Assembly (NCBI RefSeq): GCF_000801105.2
Contig: NC_079514.1
Coordinates: 50,451,372 to 50,515,371 of the forward strand
Source: Raphanus sativus
Taxonomy: Eukaryota > Streptophyta > Magnoliopsida > Brassicales > Brassicaceae
DNA: 64,000 nt
Direction: 5' to 3'
A model generated the notes under the pieces. That model worked only from the letters and a program-made list of their open reading frames with translations. It did not search any database and was not told the origin of the DNA. Positions 46,844-59,042 of the stretch are shown here, piece after piece. Both the position numbers and the translations under genes were made by a program. How positions within the stretch are numbered: position 1 is the first letter of the stretch; each line of letters opens with the position of its first letter.

Positions 46844-48210
46844 ATGGTAGCAGAAGCAGAGGTTGTGTTTCAACAGAGTTTGCCGTTAGTTCTGGATATT
46901 GACGGAGTTTCTTCCGCCGTCATATCTCCACTTTCTTCTCCCAAACTTGGTATCCGTCGGTCGCCCGCGTCGGTTTCCGGCGGTTTATCGACTTCTCCGG
47001 TGTTGGTAAGTCTCAATCTTTCCGACATGTTAAAGATTATGTTTTTTTTTTTTGTTCTTTCTAAAATTAACTGTCTATAATTACCCATTAAATCGAATTG
47101 ATGGGTATCTTTAGATTCTTCAAAGAAGATGACTTTCCGACATGATCTTTAGATGCTTCTTGTCTTAAAAACTTTGCTGGTGACTTTGTGAAACTATCTG
47201 TAGTTATAAGTGTTCGTTAATATGTCTTTGTCTTCTCATTAATTGATATTGATTGTTTTTGTACTTTAACAATTGACTGATCTTTGTTTACAATAATGTG
47301 TATATAATATACCTTTTTAGGGTATACAGCAGGAGGATGTGTTCGATTCTAGTGTCCCGGTTTATGTTCCGACCATACGGTCAGGAAGCTACGCTGATAG
47401 ATATAGGGCCAAAGAGAAACATGGAAGACGAACACATTTGCGTAGATGATCTATCCTCCCAACTTAATTGTCTTTCCGAATTGCCAAATCCTACTGCTTT
47501 CTATGCGGTAACGTCTCTCTTCACTTAAATAAACTCTAACGCTCTATTTATTGATGATGATATAAAAGAACCTGACTCAACTTCTTTTTTTTTTTAAAGG
47601 TATTTGACGGTCACGGAGGATCAGAAGCAGCAACGTATGTAAAACAAAACGCCATCAGGCAAATGCAAATGCTGGAGACTGCCGAGCGGTTCTTTGCAGA
47701 AAAGGCAGAGCCATAGAGTTGTCTCACGACCATACACCCATCAATCCACTAGAGAGAAGGAGAGTTGAAGAATGTGGAGGTGTCATCGAAGACGGTTACT
47801 TAAACGGAGAGCTATCCGTGACGCGAGCTCTCGGCGACTGGGACATGAAACGCACACCGCACGGCTCCTCCTCCTCTAAGTCTCCGCTTATCTCCGAACC
47901 TGAGATCAAGCAGATAAGTTTAACGGAAGAGGACGAGTTTCTTGTGATGGGGTGCGACGGGATTTGGGATGTGTTGACGAGCCAAGAAGCGGTTAGCATC
48001 GTGAAGCGGGGATTGAACAGGCACGACGATCCAGCGAGATGCGCGAGGGAGCTTGTGATGGAGGCGCTGAGGCTGAACACGTTTGATAACTTAACAGCTG
48101 TTGTGGTAAGCTTTGCGACGACGGTGGTTCCGTTGGAGAAGAAGAAGAAACAGTGTTTTAGCCTTACACCGGAGGCTTTACGTAGCTTGAGGAGTCTGTT
48201 GGATGGCTGA
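46844..48210 (+). pseudogene. Protein phosphatase 2C, frameshifted and internally deleted
   Basis: Exon 1 (46844-47005) begins [15 protein letters not shown]. Exon 2 (47321-47507) continues to IRSGSYAD, then a tandem GATA duplication (47396-47403) shifts the frame before the metal-binding motif [16 protein letters not shown]. Exon 3 (from 47600) has [20 protein letters not shown], then jumps directly to [18 protein letters not shown] near 47660. About 70 residues that carry the conserved SCGTTA region are missing and the join is out of frame. The remainder ([37 protein letters not shown], stop 48208-48210) is well kept. Two independent lesions mean no full PP2C can be made. Synteny points to At3g62260. 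A short C-terminal fragment could still be translated. Confidence 0.85.
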
Positions 48211-48604
48211 AACTATTGTGTTGTTATTGTTGGTGACACTGATGATGATGACGAAAAATCTTAAGAGTTGTAGAGTGTATACTATATATATGATGGTGTG
48301 TGTCTATGTGATTACAGTTTTTGTGTACAAGCTTAAGCTGTTTGATTGTTTTGTGTATAGTGAGAAAAGAATATGTATTGCTTGATCTCATCTTTTATTA
48401 ATTAAATTTAAACTGTTAATTTCCGTATTAAGATATATATATAAGAATGTTGATAAAAAAAATAAAAGAGAATTGATTCTGTATTTATATATATATATAT
48501 TTTAATTGATTGGTTTTGGTTCTTGTGCGTTAACAGTAGTCTTTCTTTAGATTAGGCGATTTGGGCGATAGAAGCAAAGCAAAGATCAAAGCAAGAGGGA
48601 AGTT
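48211..48604. other. Intergenic region between the PP2C pseudogene and SCE1
   Basis: About 390 bp holding the PP2C 3' flank, an (AT)n run (48486-48500) and the presumed SCE1 promoter and leader. No other feature is seen. Confidence 0.5.
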
Positions 48605-49928
48605 ATGTCGGGAGGAATAGCACGTGGTCGACTCACAGAGGAACGAAAAGCGTGGCGTAAGAACCATCCTCATGTATGTTTTCTCCCCTCTGTATGCTTT
48701 TCTTCTTCTTCCTGTTCCTCCTTTTTTCTTATTTCAAATCGAATCTGCTTACTGTAGGCTTTTGTTGCCAAGCCGGAGACTTGTTCAGATGGAACAAATA
48801 ACCTAATGATCTGGCAGTGCATCATCCCTGGCAAATCTGGGGTCAGTCTCTTGCTTTGAGTAATGAGTAATCTCAACTCAATCTTGTTTGCAACTACTAT
48901 AGCTTATACTTTTAAATGGTTTGGATTTTGAGGGATCTCCTAGAATTATTACTGACAAGGATGTCGATGGGATTGTGAGATAGTATGTTGTTCTGATTAC
49001 TTAACCCGTGAAAGCATTGGGGTTGTTGTTGTTTATGTTTTGTCATGGTGTTTTCAATGTTTGTTTATCCAGTGTTGCGGGCATGTTCTGTTTTGAATCA
49101 TTAAGATTAGTAGTAGATCATGCATATGCTTTGTATTTGGAGAACAATACATTCTAGCATTCTCTTAAGTTGCCATGCTGTATTGCTCTTGTTTTTTTTA
49201 TTGATGCAAACTGCCTTTATTAGGTGGTTCTCTCTTATGTATGTTGTCTTGAACTTTTGTGGTATTAAAGTTAAATTGATATGGCGAGTTTCTTTGTTGT
49301 GCAGACTGATTGGGAAGGTGGGTTTTATCCACTGACACTCAATTTCTCGGAGGACTACCCAAGCAAACCTCCAAAGTGCAAGTTTCCTCAAGGCTTCTTT
49401 CATCCTAATGTCTATCCTTCTGGAACTGTTTGCCTCTCTATTCTCAATGAAGATTATGTAACCTCTCTTCACCCACTCTTTTCTTCTTTTAAGATCTAAT
49501 GTTTAAAAAGGCTTTACATTTTATTATTTAACCCCTCAGGGATGGAGACCAGCCATCACTGTGAAGCAAATCTTGGTTGGTATTCAGGACTTGCTCGATG
49601 AACCAAACCCAAATGACCCTGCACAGACTGAAGGATACCAGCTCTTTGTCCAGGTTTTTTTCTGGCTTTTTACATAGTAAATTATAACACTTAGATCATA
49701 CATAGTACTATCAAGTAGTAAGTAGCAGATTCAGTAATTTCTTTTTAAGAATCTTCATGGCACCTAGTTATCATGGATCACTTGTTCGTGGTTTTGAGTT
49801 CTGAGGATTGGGATTGTGAGTAGCGGAAGTAACCTAAGCACGTTTTGTTTTTGTGGGGGTTGCAGGATAAGAATGAATACAAGAGAAGGGTGAAACAACA
49901 GGCTAAACAGTACCCACCAACTATTTGA
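48605..49928 (+). CDS. SCE1: SUMO-conjugating enzyme E2 (UBC9)
   Basis: Five exons: 48605-48673, 48758-48841, 49305-49457, 49540-49653 and 49866-49928, giving exactly 160 aa, the size of plant SCE1. It starts [20 protein letters not shown], the basic N-terminal helix of UBC9. The core has [20 protein letters not shown], then [13 protein letters not shown] with the catalytic Cys in HPN...C spacing, and [20 protein letters not shown]. It takes SUMO from the SAE1/SAE2 E1 and passes it to lysines in psi-KxE sites, with SIZ1 or HPY2 as E3. The frame is intact and all introns are GT-AG. In Arabidopsis SCE1 is, from memory, At3g57870, so its presence between At3g62260 and At3g62250 orthologs suggests a transposed or duplicated copy. 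Confidence 0.95.
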
Positions 49929-50634
49929 TATCTTGCCTTGTCTCAAGTCCAAGTCTTGGATAAATTTGTTTCTCTGAATGATTCTCTCTCTCTCTCTCTC
50001 TCTCTACTTTCCAAGAGCTATTGAGAGAACATTTTCAGTAATAAGAACATTACATTTTCATGAAGACAGATCAATGGTTGTTGCTTACGCAGTCTACCAA
50101 TAGTCATGATTAGTTTCACATTTTCTGTAATAAGAAAATTACAGTTTTGTATATACTGATCGATGATGGTTATTGCTTACGCAGTCTAGCAATAGTCATG
50201 ATTAGTTTCATTGATGTAAAACTTACAACACAACCTTTGAACATTATTCCTAAACAAAAATCTACTGGAAACATGTCGTCAAAGAGTATTTGCAGGCTTT
50301 AAGAGAGGCTATAGTGATTACAAATACTATATAGATTCGAACGAGTACGATTGGAAGAAGTCACGAATCTATTACTATTAGATAAATAGATTCAAGCTAA
50401 TTCACAAATAATGCTCCAGATTCTAAATTGTCTCACAAATCAAATTCAAACATAATCGATTATTGAGACTAATCAAAGTACCAACACAAGTAAAAATGTA
50501 ATAACTTTCATCAATCCAGATAAGAAATCCAGAAACAAAACATGTTCAACATCGAATCCATTACAAGAACCTTTATGAAATTACCATACCAAAACTAAAA
50601 CCAGTTCTTAAAAGATAGAGAAAAGAGACAGTGA
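49929..50634. other. Convergent 3' ends of SCE1 and the ubiquitin gene
   Basis: Holds a (CT)n microsatellite (49982-50006) and an 88-bp tandem duplication (50029-50209). The rest is probable 3' UTR of both genes. Confidence 0.6.
50029..50209 (+). repeat. 88-92-bp tandem duplication
   Basis: Two diverged copies begin CATTTTC(A/T)GTAATAAGAA and end TAGTCATGATTAGTTTCA, both carrying TTGCTTACGCAGTCTA. Confidence 0.85.
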
Positions 50635-51296
<662 letters not shown>

Positions 51297-51330
51297 TGAC
51301 ATTGTAAATTAAGTTTAAAATAAAAAAAAA

Positions 51331-51403
51331 TGGAAATGCAGGGAATCGAACCCTGTGCCTCTCGCATGCAAAGCGAGCGCTCTACCATATGAGCTACATC
51401 CCC
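51331..51403 (-). tRNA. tRNA-Ala (TGC)
   Basis: A 73-nt cloverleaf on the minus strand: GGGGATG acceptor, A box TAGCTCATATGGTAGAGC, anticodon arm CTCGC-TTTGCAT-GCGAG with TGC at 51370-51368, and T-arm GGGTTCGATTCCC. The acceptor pairs GGGGATG with CATTTCC less one imperfect pair. T-rich sequence on the minus strand follows as terminator (51330-51322). Confidence 0.93.
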
Positions 51404-53128
51404 AATTGATAGTCTTCAGTTTAATATAATTATTTAAACTAATACAGTTTTCACAACAGAATTCTCATGAAGAAGAACATGTCATATCGAAAGATAATGC
51501 ATCTGATAATTTGATTAAGGGAAATCAAAAGTAGTTGGAACGGATGCTCATTCAACTGGAACCAAGAAGCAACATATGAAATTGCGGTAGATCAATGGCT
51601 TCATTGGTAGATATTCACTCTTCTTACCATGAGCCTACACTAGAATCAAATTATGACAGCGACAATAGTAGCCTGAATCAAACCGAGGGTGTTTGGCGCG
51701 AAGGAGTTGCACAACCTTTCTCCTAAAGTATTTAATCTCCCTAGTTACTCGAGGAGCGATAAGAAGACTGATAGGAGGTTTTGTGGAGTTTATTTCAATG
51801 ATTGTGGCTTATCTTCTTAATGTTTTCTTCATATTATTTTGACATGTTTGCTACTTCAATTTTGTTTTTACTTGGAGATTTTTTTTGGAACATAACCTTT
51901 GATTAAAAATTCAAAGAGATGATGATATCAAGAGAGAACAAGGAAGCTTGCCACACAAGAAAAAACAATGAAGAAGTAACCAATGGGGTCGCGTAGAAGA
52001 AGAAAGTCAAAGTGGGAAAAGATGTCAATTTTGGATGCAAATCAAAGATGAGTTGAGTTGTGACTTAACCACATCAGATAATGTCAAGATGCAGCTAACC
52101 ATTTGGTTAGACAAAGCCAAGAACAAGCAGAGTTGTGTTAAAGTCTAACTAAGTGTACTTGTTAGGAGTTATTGAAATAGTAGCTGTCTAAAATAAGCAT
52201 TGCTTGCAAGAATAGTCTAGTGTCTTAGGGACAGACTAGAAGTAATGTGTGTAGTAAGTAGAGCAGTTTAATATACAATGTATGTGAATGTTGTAATGAG
52301 AAAAGAGTTGGATAAAGTTACAATGTAAAAATTAAATTGTTCTGTCTTCTCTCTACTAGAAAACAACCGTGAGAGAGTAAACAGAGAGTAAGCTTATGTA
52401 CAGTGAAACACAAGTGAAAAACAGAGAAATGTGTATGTTTGTGTTAAGTTGTAACACAAGTGTATAAACAGAGATAAAGAAGGAACAAAAACAGTGTGTA
52501 CAAGTCAGAACAAAAGAACGTGAGAAAGATGGCCATGAGTGAGTGAGGCCAAGCCAAGAAGTTTCAATGATGGAGTTGCAGAACCGAACCGGAGAGTGCT
52601 GAACCGGACCGGAATACATAATCGCAAGTAGGTGACGTGAAGATGAAGTTTAGTTTATTTCTATTTTATTGTTATTTGTTTTAAGTCCTTGTTCTAGCTG
52701 TTAATAAGGGAGACTAAGTCATCCTATAGTTTAGGAACCTTAACTCCCACTTTTCCCACTTCCAGTATTGTAGGAATCAATGATTCCAACCTTTGTTTCG
52801 TTTCTTTATAAATCAATGAAAAAGCCCAAAAAGAGGCAAAATATCAATTGCCCAAAAAAGTATTGTGTTCTTATTATCTTTTAACTTGTTTAATATCATT
52901 GTTCTCAAGCTTTGACCACAAGTCATTGCTATCATTCAACAGATCAACAAAGAAACTGAAATAGTACTAATAAAAAGAACAGCATTTAAATTTTGATTTA
53001 AACAAGGTTTTGCAAATGTTAGGCTACAAACACAGTATGCCCATTTTAACCAAACATTCTAATTCGAATATACAAGTAACAACAGTTAATACTTGTATAT
53101 GAGTCTTCGATAAGGCTTGACAATTTAT
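51404..53128. other. Intergenic region, unrecognised
   Basis: No gene found. The part from 52150 to 52380 has LTR-like composition (starts TGTTAGGAGTT, ends near CTCTCTACTAGAAAACAAC) but no matching second copy or target duplication. The remainder toward 53128 is the 3' flank of the F-box gene. Confidence 0.4.
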
Positions 53129-54517
53129 TCAACCATCGTGATGGCGAATCCATAAACGCTTCGAAGATGCAACTCCATCCTCACCTAGTGTCCTCATCAT
53201 CACACGCACCGATGCCTTTTCACTCTCCGAAGTCCCCACCGGCAAATAAAGATCAACCCTCTCCAAAACACAACCCGTCCGTATCAAATACTTCAACATA
53301 ACCAACTCGTACGTACCTCCAGTAAAACTCCTGAGCTCAACCACCTTCAACGTCTTCTTCAAACACTTGTGACTAATTGGATACGTCCAATACGACTTCG
53401 GATTGAATCCAGGACTGGTCCTTGCCACAGACACAGGAGGAAGCATTTGGAAAGTGAGAGTCTCCAACTCAGGACAGCTATTGATCATAAGTCTGATCCC
53501 AACAAACTCATCCGGTACAAGATTAGTCTTGATCACCAAATGTCTCGTCTCCATCGGTGCTTTCAACCGAACCGGATCGTCACTGTCTTTAATCGCCTTA
53601 ACGAGAAAAGGACACACCGTTAGCTTCCTAGCCGACAAAAGATCGTAAAGTAGATCACATAAAAGTTGTCCCATCTCGTCATCCGTCTCTGTTCCATAAT
53701 CCAAGTACGCTTCTTCCATTCTCCTATTCACTGTCAAGAACTGAAAGTAATGGAACGTTCCAGTGTACTTGAAGACCTGAATGTTAGGCAATTCGAGCAT
53801 AGTGTACTCCGTGGCGAAATCGCAATTCTCGAAAACCAGTTCCCTCAACCGGTTGTTATCTCCGGTTATTGATTCTAAACCGACGTTCCAGCAGTTTTGT
53901 ATGGTTAGAGACTCGAGAAGAGGCGACTTAGATAGCAAAATCATGATCTTCCCGAGTTCGATCCAACCAAAACAGAGACTTTTGAACGAACAACGGTTCG
54001 CGAACCGTGATGGGTTGAAACCGCACGCGAATAGCTTCAACGACTCGACGTTTGCTTGGTTGTAAACGCATTCCGGCAACTGGAACATAACCGCTGGTCT
54101 CGCTTGGTTACTTGCGACGCAAGTAAGGTCAGAGAAATCAAGAACTAGGTTCTTGACGTTTTTGGACACAGCGAATTCGATCAAGTGCTTGATCTCGGCT
54201 TCGAATCCCGCCGGTTTGGAGAGACAAAGTTCGAAACTTTCGATGACGTCACCCGGAAATCTCGAGACCCAGTTAACCACAAAGCGAACGAACGCAACCC
54301 TAGCTTCCCTTAAGGATTCTTCACTGCTCGAAACGGAGCGTTTCACGAAGTCAGACTCTTTGAAAGAGACATTGGTCGTTCCGTGATGGAGATGCTTCCA
54401 CGGCTTAGCGAGGACACTTGTCTTCACGGCTTCCTTGAAGGGCAAGTTAGAGATAATCAGAACCAAGAGGTGTTCCGGGAGATTAGATAACCTGTTTTGG
54501 TTTCTTCTTGAATCCAT
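53129..54517 (-). CDS. DAF1: F-box/LRR-type (FBD-like) protein, DAF1-like
   Basis: A single uninterrupted frame of 462 aa. The F-box is at residues 8-50 (NRLSNLPEHLLVLIISNLPF KEAVKTSVL in two blocks). Degenerate leucine-rich repeats follow (for example SFKSLCFGWIELGKIMILLS and SPLLESLTIQNCWNVGLESI). The C-terminal part, CPELETLTFQMLPP onward, lies where FBD proteins have their FBD region. Such proteins recruit substrates to SCF ubiquitin ligases through ASK/SKP1. By synteny it is the At3g62230 ortholog, which is DAF1, a pollen/sperm F-box gene activated by the MYB factor DUO1. The family call is strong; the DAF1 name depends on synteny. The short upstream region has no evident TSS. Confidence 0.85.
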   Translation of the reverse strand: MDSRRNQNRLSNLPEHLLVLIISNLPFKEAVKTSVLAKPWKHLHHGTTNVSFKESDFVKRSVSSSEESLREARVAFVRFVVNWVSRFPGDVIESFELCLSKPAGFEAEIKHLIEFAVSKNVKNLVLDFSDLTCVASNQARPAVMFQLPECVYNQANVESLKLFACGFNPSRFANRCSFKSLCFGWIELGKIMILLSKSPLLESLTIQNCWNVGLESITGDNNRLRELVFENCDFATEYTMLELPNIQVFKYTGTFHYFQFLTVNRRMEEAYLDYGTETDDEMGQLLCDLLYDLLSARKLTVCPFLVKAIKDSDDPVRLKAPMETRHLVIKTNLVPDEFVGIRLMINSCPELETLTFQMLPPVSVARTSPGFNPKSYWTYPISHKCLKKTLKVVELRSFTGGTYELVMLKYLIRTGCVLERVDLYLPVGTSESEKASVRVMMRTLGEDGVASSKRLWIRHHDG

Positions 54518-55154
54518 TTCTTTTGATTTTTTCTTTTGGAGAGAAAAATAAAAAGTTTCAGAGAGACGATTAGTGAGACAATAAAAAGGATTATTATTTT
54601 TTCTTTATATGAGTCACTGAAAGGTTGCGACTTATTGGCTTTCTATGGCGGTTTTGTGTATTGAAACCCCTCGTCTTCTTTGTTCATTGTTAGCGCCGAT
54701 TCGAATCGTTTAAATAAATTAATAAGAGTTGGTTTGTTAAAAAGCAAAGGAAAAGTGGGATATTATTTCTCTACTAAAAAACAGTAAAACTTAAAATCGT
54801 ACGTGATGTGGCAAATAGTAAATTGACAATAGTGATCTTCCTACGTAGGAGTAATAGCTGGCGTGATCTATTTAGATATGATAAAATCTTAAAAAGATTT
54901 TGAGTTAGATTTTTGCTAAAATTGCATACGTACAGTGACTGTTGGCAGATTAAACCTCATCCACTCGTTCATTGACTTGAACGCGCCTTGAGAAACCAAA
55001 TCAAGGGCTTCTAGTAGATAATGGAGAAGACCTATCAACAAGTTCCAAAATATCTTTGTTGTCTAGACTGTCCCCTATATATATGACAGTGATCATACTA
55101 GAAGGGACATTGCAAATATTGTAGAGGGTTAATGACGATGTCAACTAAATAATA
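54518..55154. other. DAF1 upstream region
   Basis: About 640 bp of AT-rich promoter and intergenic DNA. No other feature is recognised. Confidence 0.5.
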
Positions 55155-55414
55155 CTCCCTCCGTTTTCTTTTATAAGTCGTTTTAGAATCTTACACATAG
55201 ATTAAGAAAAACATGAATTTCTTATATTTTCTAGACAAAAACATCATTAATTATTTACACAACCACAAATCAACCAATGAAAAAATAGAAGACATATTAT
55301 CATTGGTCATACAACATTAACTGTTAATAAATTTTACATAGAAATCCGAAAACGTCATATAATTTGGAACGAAAAAATTCCTCTAAAACGACTTATAAAA
55401 GAAAACGGAGGGAG
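55155..55414. mobile_element. Stowaway MITE (Tc1/mariner)
   Basis: The 260-bp element has near-perfect inverted ends, CTCCCTCCGTTTTCTTTTAT at the left and its complement at the right, extending about 35 bp (through AAGTCGTTTTAGA). It is flanked by TA dinucleotides at 55153-55154 and 55415-55416. This is the classic Stowaway signature. Non-coding. Confidence 0.93.
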
Positions 55415-56563
55415 TAATAAATGTAGCCGAATAGAATATTCATTTAAAATGCAAAAAACACTTAACTGTCTAAATTTTTAGTTGACATGGTAATTAAAAA
55501 ATTTACATGTATGGGCCTTAATTTGTAAATGAAGACGTACAACGAAGATTTAAGCTTTTGTAGGAGTTTGCTAAATTTTACTGCACAGTCAATGTTGGCG
55601 CCGGTACAACATTGACTGAGGAATTTTTTACCATGCCTGACTGAGTAATCTTTTACCGCATACATACTCCCCAAAAAGGTTCTAGGAACTACTTTGAGAT
55701 GTTTTCTTTTTCTAAAAGGCTGGACAGTCTGCTCATCATGTTGATGTGATTCATCAATGTCATCCTGAAATGTGTCTATCTCTATCATTCACACCCGGGA
55801 CACTTGTCTTACCAGGCTGGCGTCTATCCTGAGATAGACCTAGTGAAAAAGTGGGTTTCAGAAATAGAAGTGCGGGCTGAGATGACCCATTGCTAGCAAC
55901 CCGCATTGCAATCTTGATTAACTTTTCCGGGTCAAAAATTGACTGGCATCATGTACGTTTTTGTGAATTTTCAGTATAATTAACATCTGTTACCTTGTTT
56001 GGTACACGAGCAGATTTGTGGTAAGAGGTAACCCTAATATCAACTAGTACTTCTCTAGCAGCAATCGACTCCAGAATAGGCAACATGGGGTTGAGCCAAG
56101 ATCATCCTCCATCAGGAACAACTTTTCTTATGCTCAAAGAGTATCTCGAAAGATAGGTTTTGTAATCAGGTAAGAGAGAATACACAAAAAAATGAAAACA
56201 AGAAGCTTGGATAATATCGAAATAGGGGGAGGAAGATGGTATCTTATTATAATAGTTCGCTGTAGAATGTGACATAATGAAATCTTGGTAAATTAAATAT
56301 CGAATTCTAACAAAATCTATCAGAAATATTATAAACTGAAAAAAAAACCTGACAATTTTATGTTTTCGGTGAGAAGAGAATAATATGGGCAACATGGTCA
56401 TATTATTTCTCGAAAAGTAACGACACATTTTTTTTGTCTATAGAGCTAATTACACTTAAATGTTTGGGTTGTGAGTGCAAATAATAGTATTGCAATTTGC
56501 AAATGAAAAAATTAGATGCATGATATTCTTTCATTTTCCCCCATTTTTTATCGTTTCTTAAAT
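55415..56563. other. Intergenic region with an unrecognised minus-strand frame
   Basis: Around 55462-55788 a minus-strand frame reads RKRKHLKVVPRTFLGSMYAV and similar, of unknown origin. It may be a gene or transposon remnant. No other feature is recognised. Confidence 0.4.
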
Positions 56564-56574
56564 AGGTTGCCGGT

Positions 56575-57877
56575 AGGATGTAATTTTCTTTGAGAATGAA
56601 ATTCATAAGATGTTTGAGCATCCAATATTCAGCTGAGAAAAAAGGAGTTCGCCCTAGGAAACCTCTCAGGCCCGAGTCCCAATGTGCGCCGCTTGGATGG
56701 ATATCTTCCGCTCTGCCTAGCTCTCCACCCCCTGAAGCAGCTCCTCCCCTCCTTCGTGATGATGATGGTGATTGCTCCTCTCTGTCTGCTGTCCAGGCCT
56801 CTTCCTCCGCTGTGGCCCCGGCCTCCTCCAGATCCACCGCCGTACCAGGAGCCCGATGGATCTCCTCCGCTCCTTCACCCCCTCCACCTCCGCCTAGCTC
56901 TCCACCCTCTGAAGCAGTCCCTCCCCCCCTCCGTGTTGATGATGGGGTCTGCTCCTCGTTCGCTGGCGTCTCCCTCTACCGTCCTTCCGCCAGAACCTCT
57001 GGATATACCTGCGGCGTTTGTCCCTTTTCGCTTCTACTTCACCTCTACAGCATCTCTCAAGCCAAGACCCGAATATCAGATCTCGATTTTCCAACTCCGA
57101 CGCTTGAGTCTCGAAGCTGCGACGCTCCCATACCATCTCCTCGTGCTTTTACCCAGATCTCAACTCTTAAGCCTCTACCCAGGATGGCTGGCTATAAAGA
57201 CTGGTGATGGTGATGGTCTCCTAGTGTCTACAAGTGACACTCTGTTCGCCTACGAGCTCCATTCTCCTGTGATATACAGGTTTATATTGGGTTGTGTCGA
57301 TGACATTCCCTTCGCCTACGGGCTTTTTCCTCCTGTGATATACAGGTTACTACTACTATTTGGGGGTGTTGACTGGCCTTCAATCAGGTCTTGTTTCGAC
57401 CTCCCTACCACTCTTCCTTTTGAGGTAGAAGAGAAAATCATAGTCACTCTTACTCCGATGAATATGGATGGTGCGGGTTATGATTTCCCGCTTGTCCCTC
57501 ATCTGAATCAGTCTTATCTCCTAATATTTCCTCCTATAGAGAGTGAAATGGATGAACAAGCTTCGTTGGTATTGCAAGGATCTTCCTCCCTTCGAATGCT
57601 CTCCTCTGCGTATGGTGCAGTGGGTGTGATCTCACGGGTTACACTAGATGCGGTCTTGGAAGAAGCTTATGATGTTGTGATACGATTTCATTTGGTTTCT
57701 GTTTGGGACTTGTATCACCTTTCTATCCCCTATTTTCATGTTGTTGTGTTTAGTTTGGCTGTCAATAGCCTAGTTATTGTTGTTAGTTTGGCTGTCAATA
57801 GCCTAGTTGTATCCTCCTCTGTTAGAGGTTAAACATATTTAAGAGTAATGAAAGTTTGGTTCGATCCAAAAAAAAAA
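56575..57877 (+). mobile_element. Retroposon with A-tail, 11-bp target duplication and internal repeats
   Basis: A 1303-bp insertion ends in an A-run (57868-57878) and is flanked by AGGTTGCCGGT on both sides (56564-56574 and 57878-57888). It is GC-rich compared with its surroundings. A 382-codon frame runs 56684-57832 and another runs 56590-57207. Both give Pro/Ser-rich or hydrophobic, low-complexity proteins without a domain I recognise. Three internal tandem duplications are present: Pro-rich blocks of about 150-180 bp (56690-56990), a 67-bp pair ending CTCCTGTGATATACAGGTT (57263-57350), and a 33-bp pair with TTTGGCTGTCAATAGCCTAG (57748-57812). A non-LTR retroposon (truncated LINE ORF1 or retrocopy) fits best. 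Source unknown. Confidence 0.65.
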
Positions 57878-57888
57878 AGGTTGCCGGT

Positions 57889-58073
57889 CAATAACTATTA
57901 AGTGATGTATTTGCAAAATTCAAAATTTGTGAAACTCAATCTAAAATTTGGATTTTGTGAAATTTAACATGATTACCAAAAAAAGTTGGATATTGCGTAG
58001 ATTAGAATTTGGTTACAGAGGAAATGATAGTAGATGTGAAATATGTGGCCGAGTTACATTATATTTACATAGA

Positions 58074-58124
<51 letters not shown>

Positions 58125-59042
58125 TTGCAATTTATGTTATATTTTAAACTGACCTAATTTAGAACCGAGAAATTTTATTTATTTAGTATGTTTATTAATT
58201 TATTAAGTATTAACTTATCGAATTCTTACTATTTTTTCGATAGATTGCTAAAATAACCAAAAATGTCTTGGTAGGAATCTTAATTTCTCTCTATAAATAA
58301 TACTCGTAGCAGGCTTCGTTAAGTTGCTCATAAGTATGAGACCCACTAAATACTGAAATATGAATTTGGAGTCTATCTTGATTCTGTTTGTCTTTCAGCG
58401 CTAAGAGGAGCTCCAACGGCAAGTTGCTGAGAGGTTTTTAACAGTTAAAGAAAATGAAAAACAGTTAATATTAGAGAGAGAACAAATGAAAATTCTTAAT
58501 ACAAACCTTTTAAGCACTGGTTTTAAACCCCGTAGGACATATGTCACTTTATTAAGCTTTCAATTTGTTTTGCTCAACTAAAACATAATCAAATTGTTAT
58601 AATAGTATTATTTTTTTTGTTTTAGAAACTGGTCGAGATTTTAACTGATAATGTTGCTGTAAGGGACTTTAATGAGCTGTCAAAGGTTGATACATAAATG
58701 ATAAACGTAAATAAAAATAAATAAAGATGAATGGAATAAGATGAATGAAATGTTATTAAAAATAAAAGAGATTTGTTATATTTATTTCCTATCAAAATTA
58801 TAGTGATTTTTTTTGTATTTTTGTATTTATTTTTTAGAATTGATGGAATGATCCTTTACTCCATTTAAGTTAAATGGTAAAATTCTTTTTTGGAATCTTT
58901 GAAATTATCATTCCATATCATTTTATTCCAGAAATGTATAATCTAGTTAAGAAAGTGGGTCTCACTTCTTCTTTTATCACAACGCAGAAATGATATATAC
59001 ACAGATTTAATCCCTTTAGATTACGTTATACTGATCTTGATC
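57889..59042. other. Intergenic DNA with an (ATT)n microsatellite
   Basis: AT-rich sequence with a 17-unit (ATT)n repeat at 58073-58124. The rest is the upstream region of the kinase pseudogene. No gene is seen. Confidence 0.6.
58073..58124 (+). repeat. (ATT)n microsatellite
   Basis: About 17 uninterrupted ATT units. Confidence 0.95.

Noticed and set aside
52159..52383. Possible solo LTR (TGTTAGG...)
   Set aside because: No matching terminal CA, no target duplication and no second copy in the window.
55462..55788. Minus-strand frame of 108 codons as a gene
   Set aside because: No domain recognised, and lies between a MITE and a retroposon in non-conserved DNA. Mentioned only as an unknown remnant.
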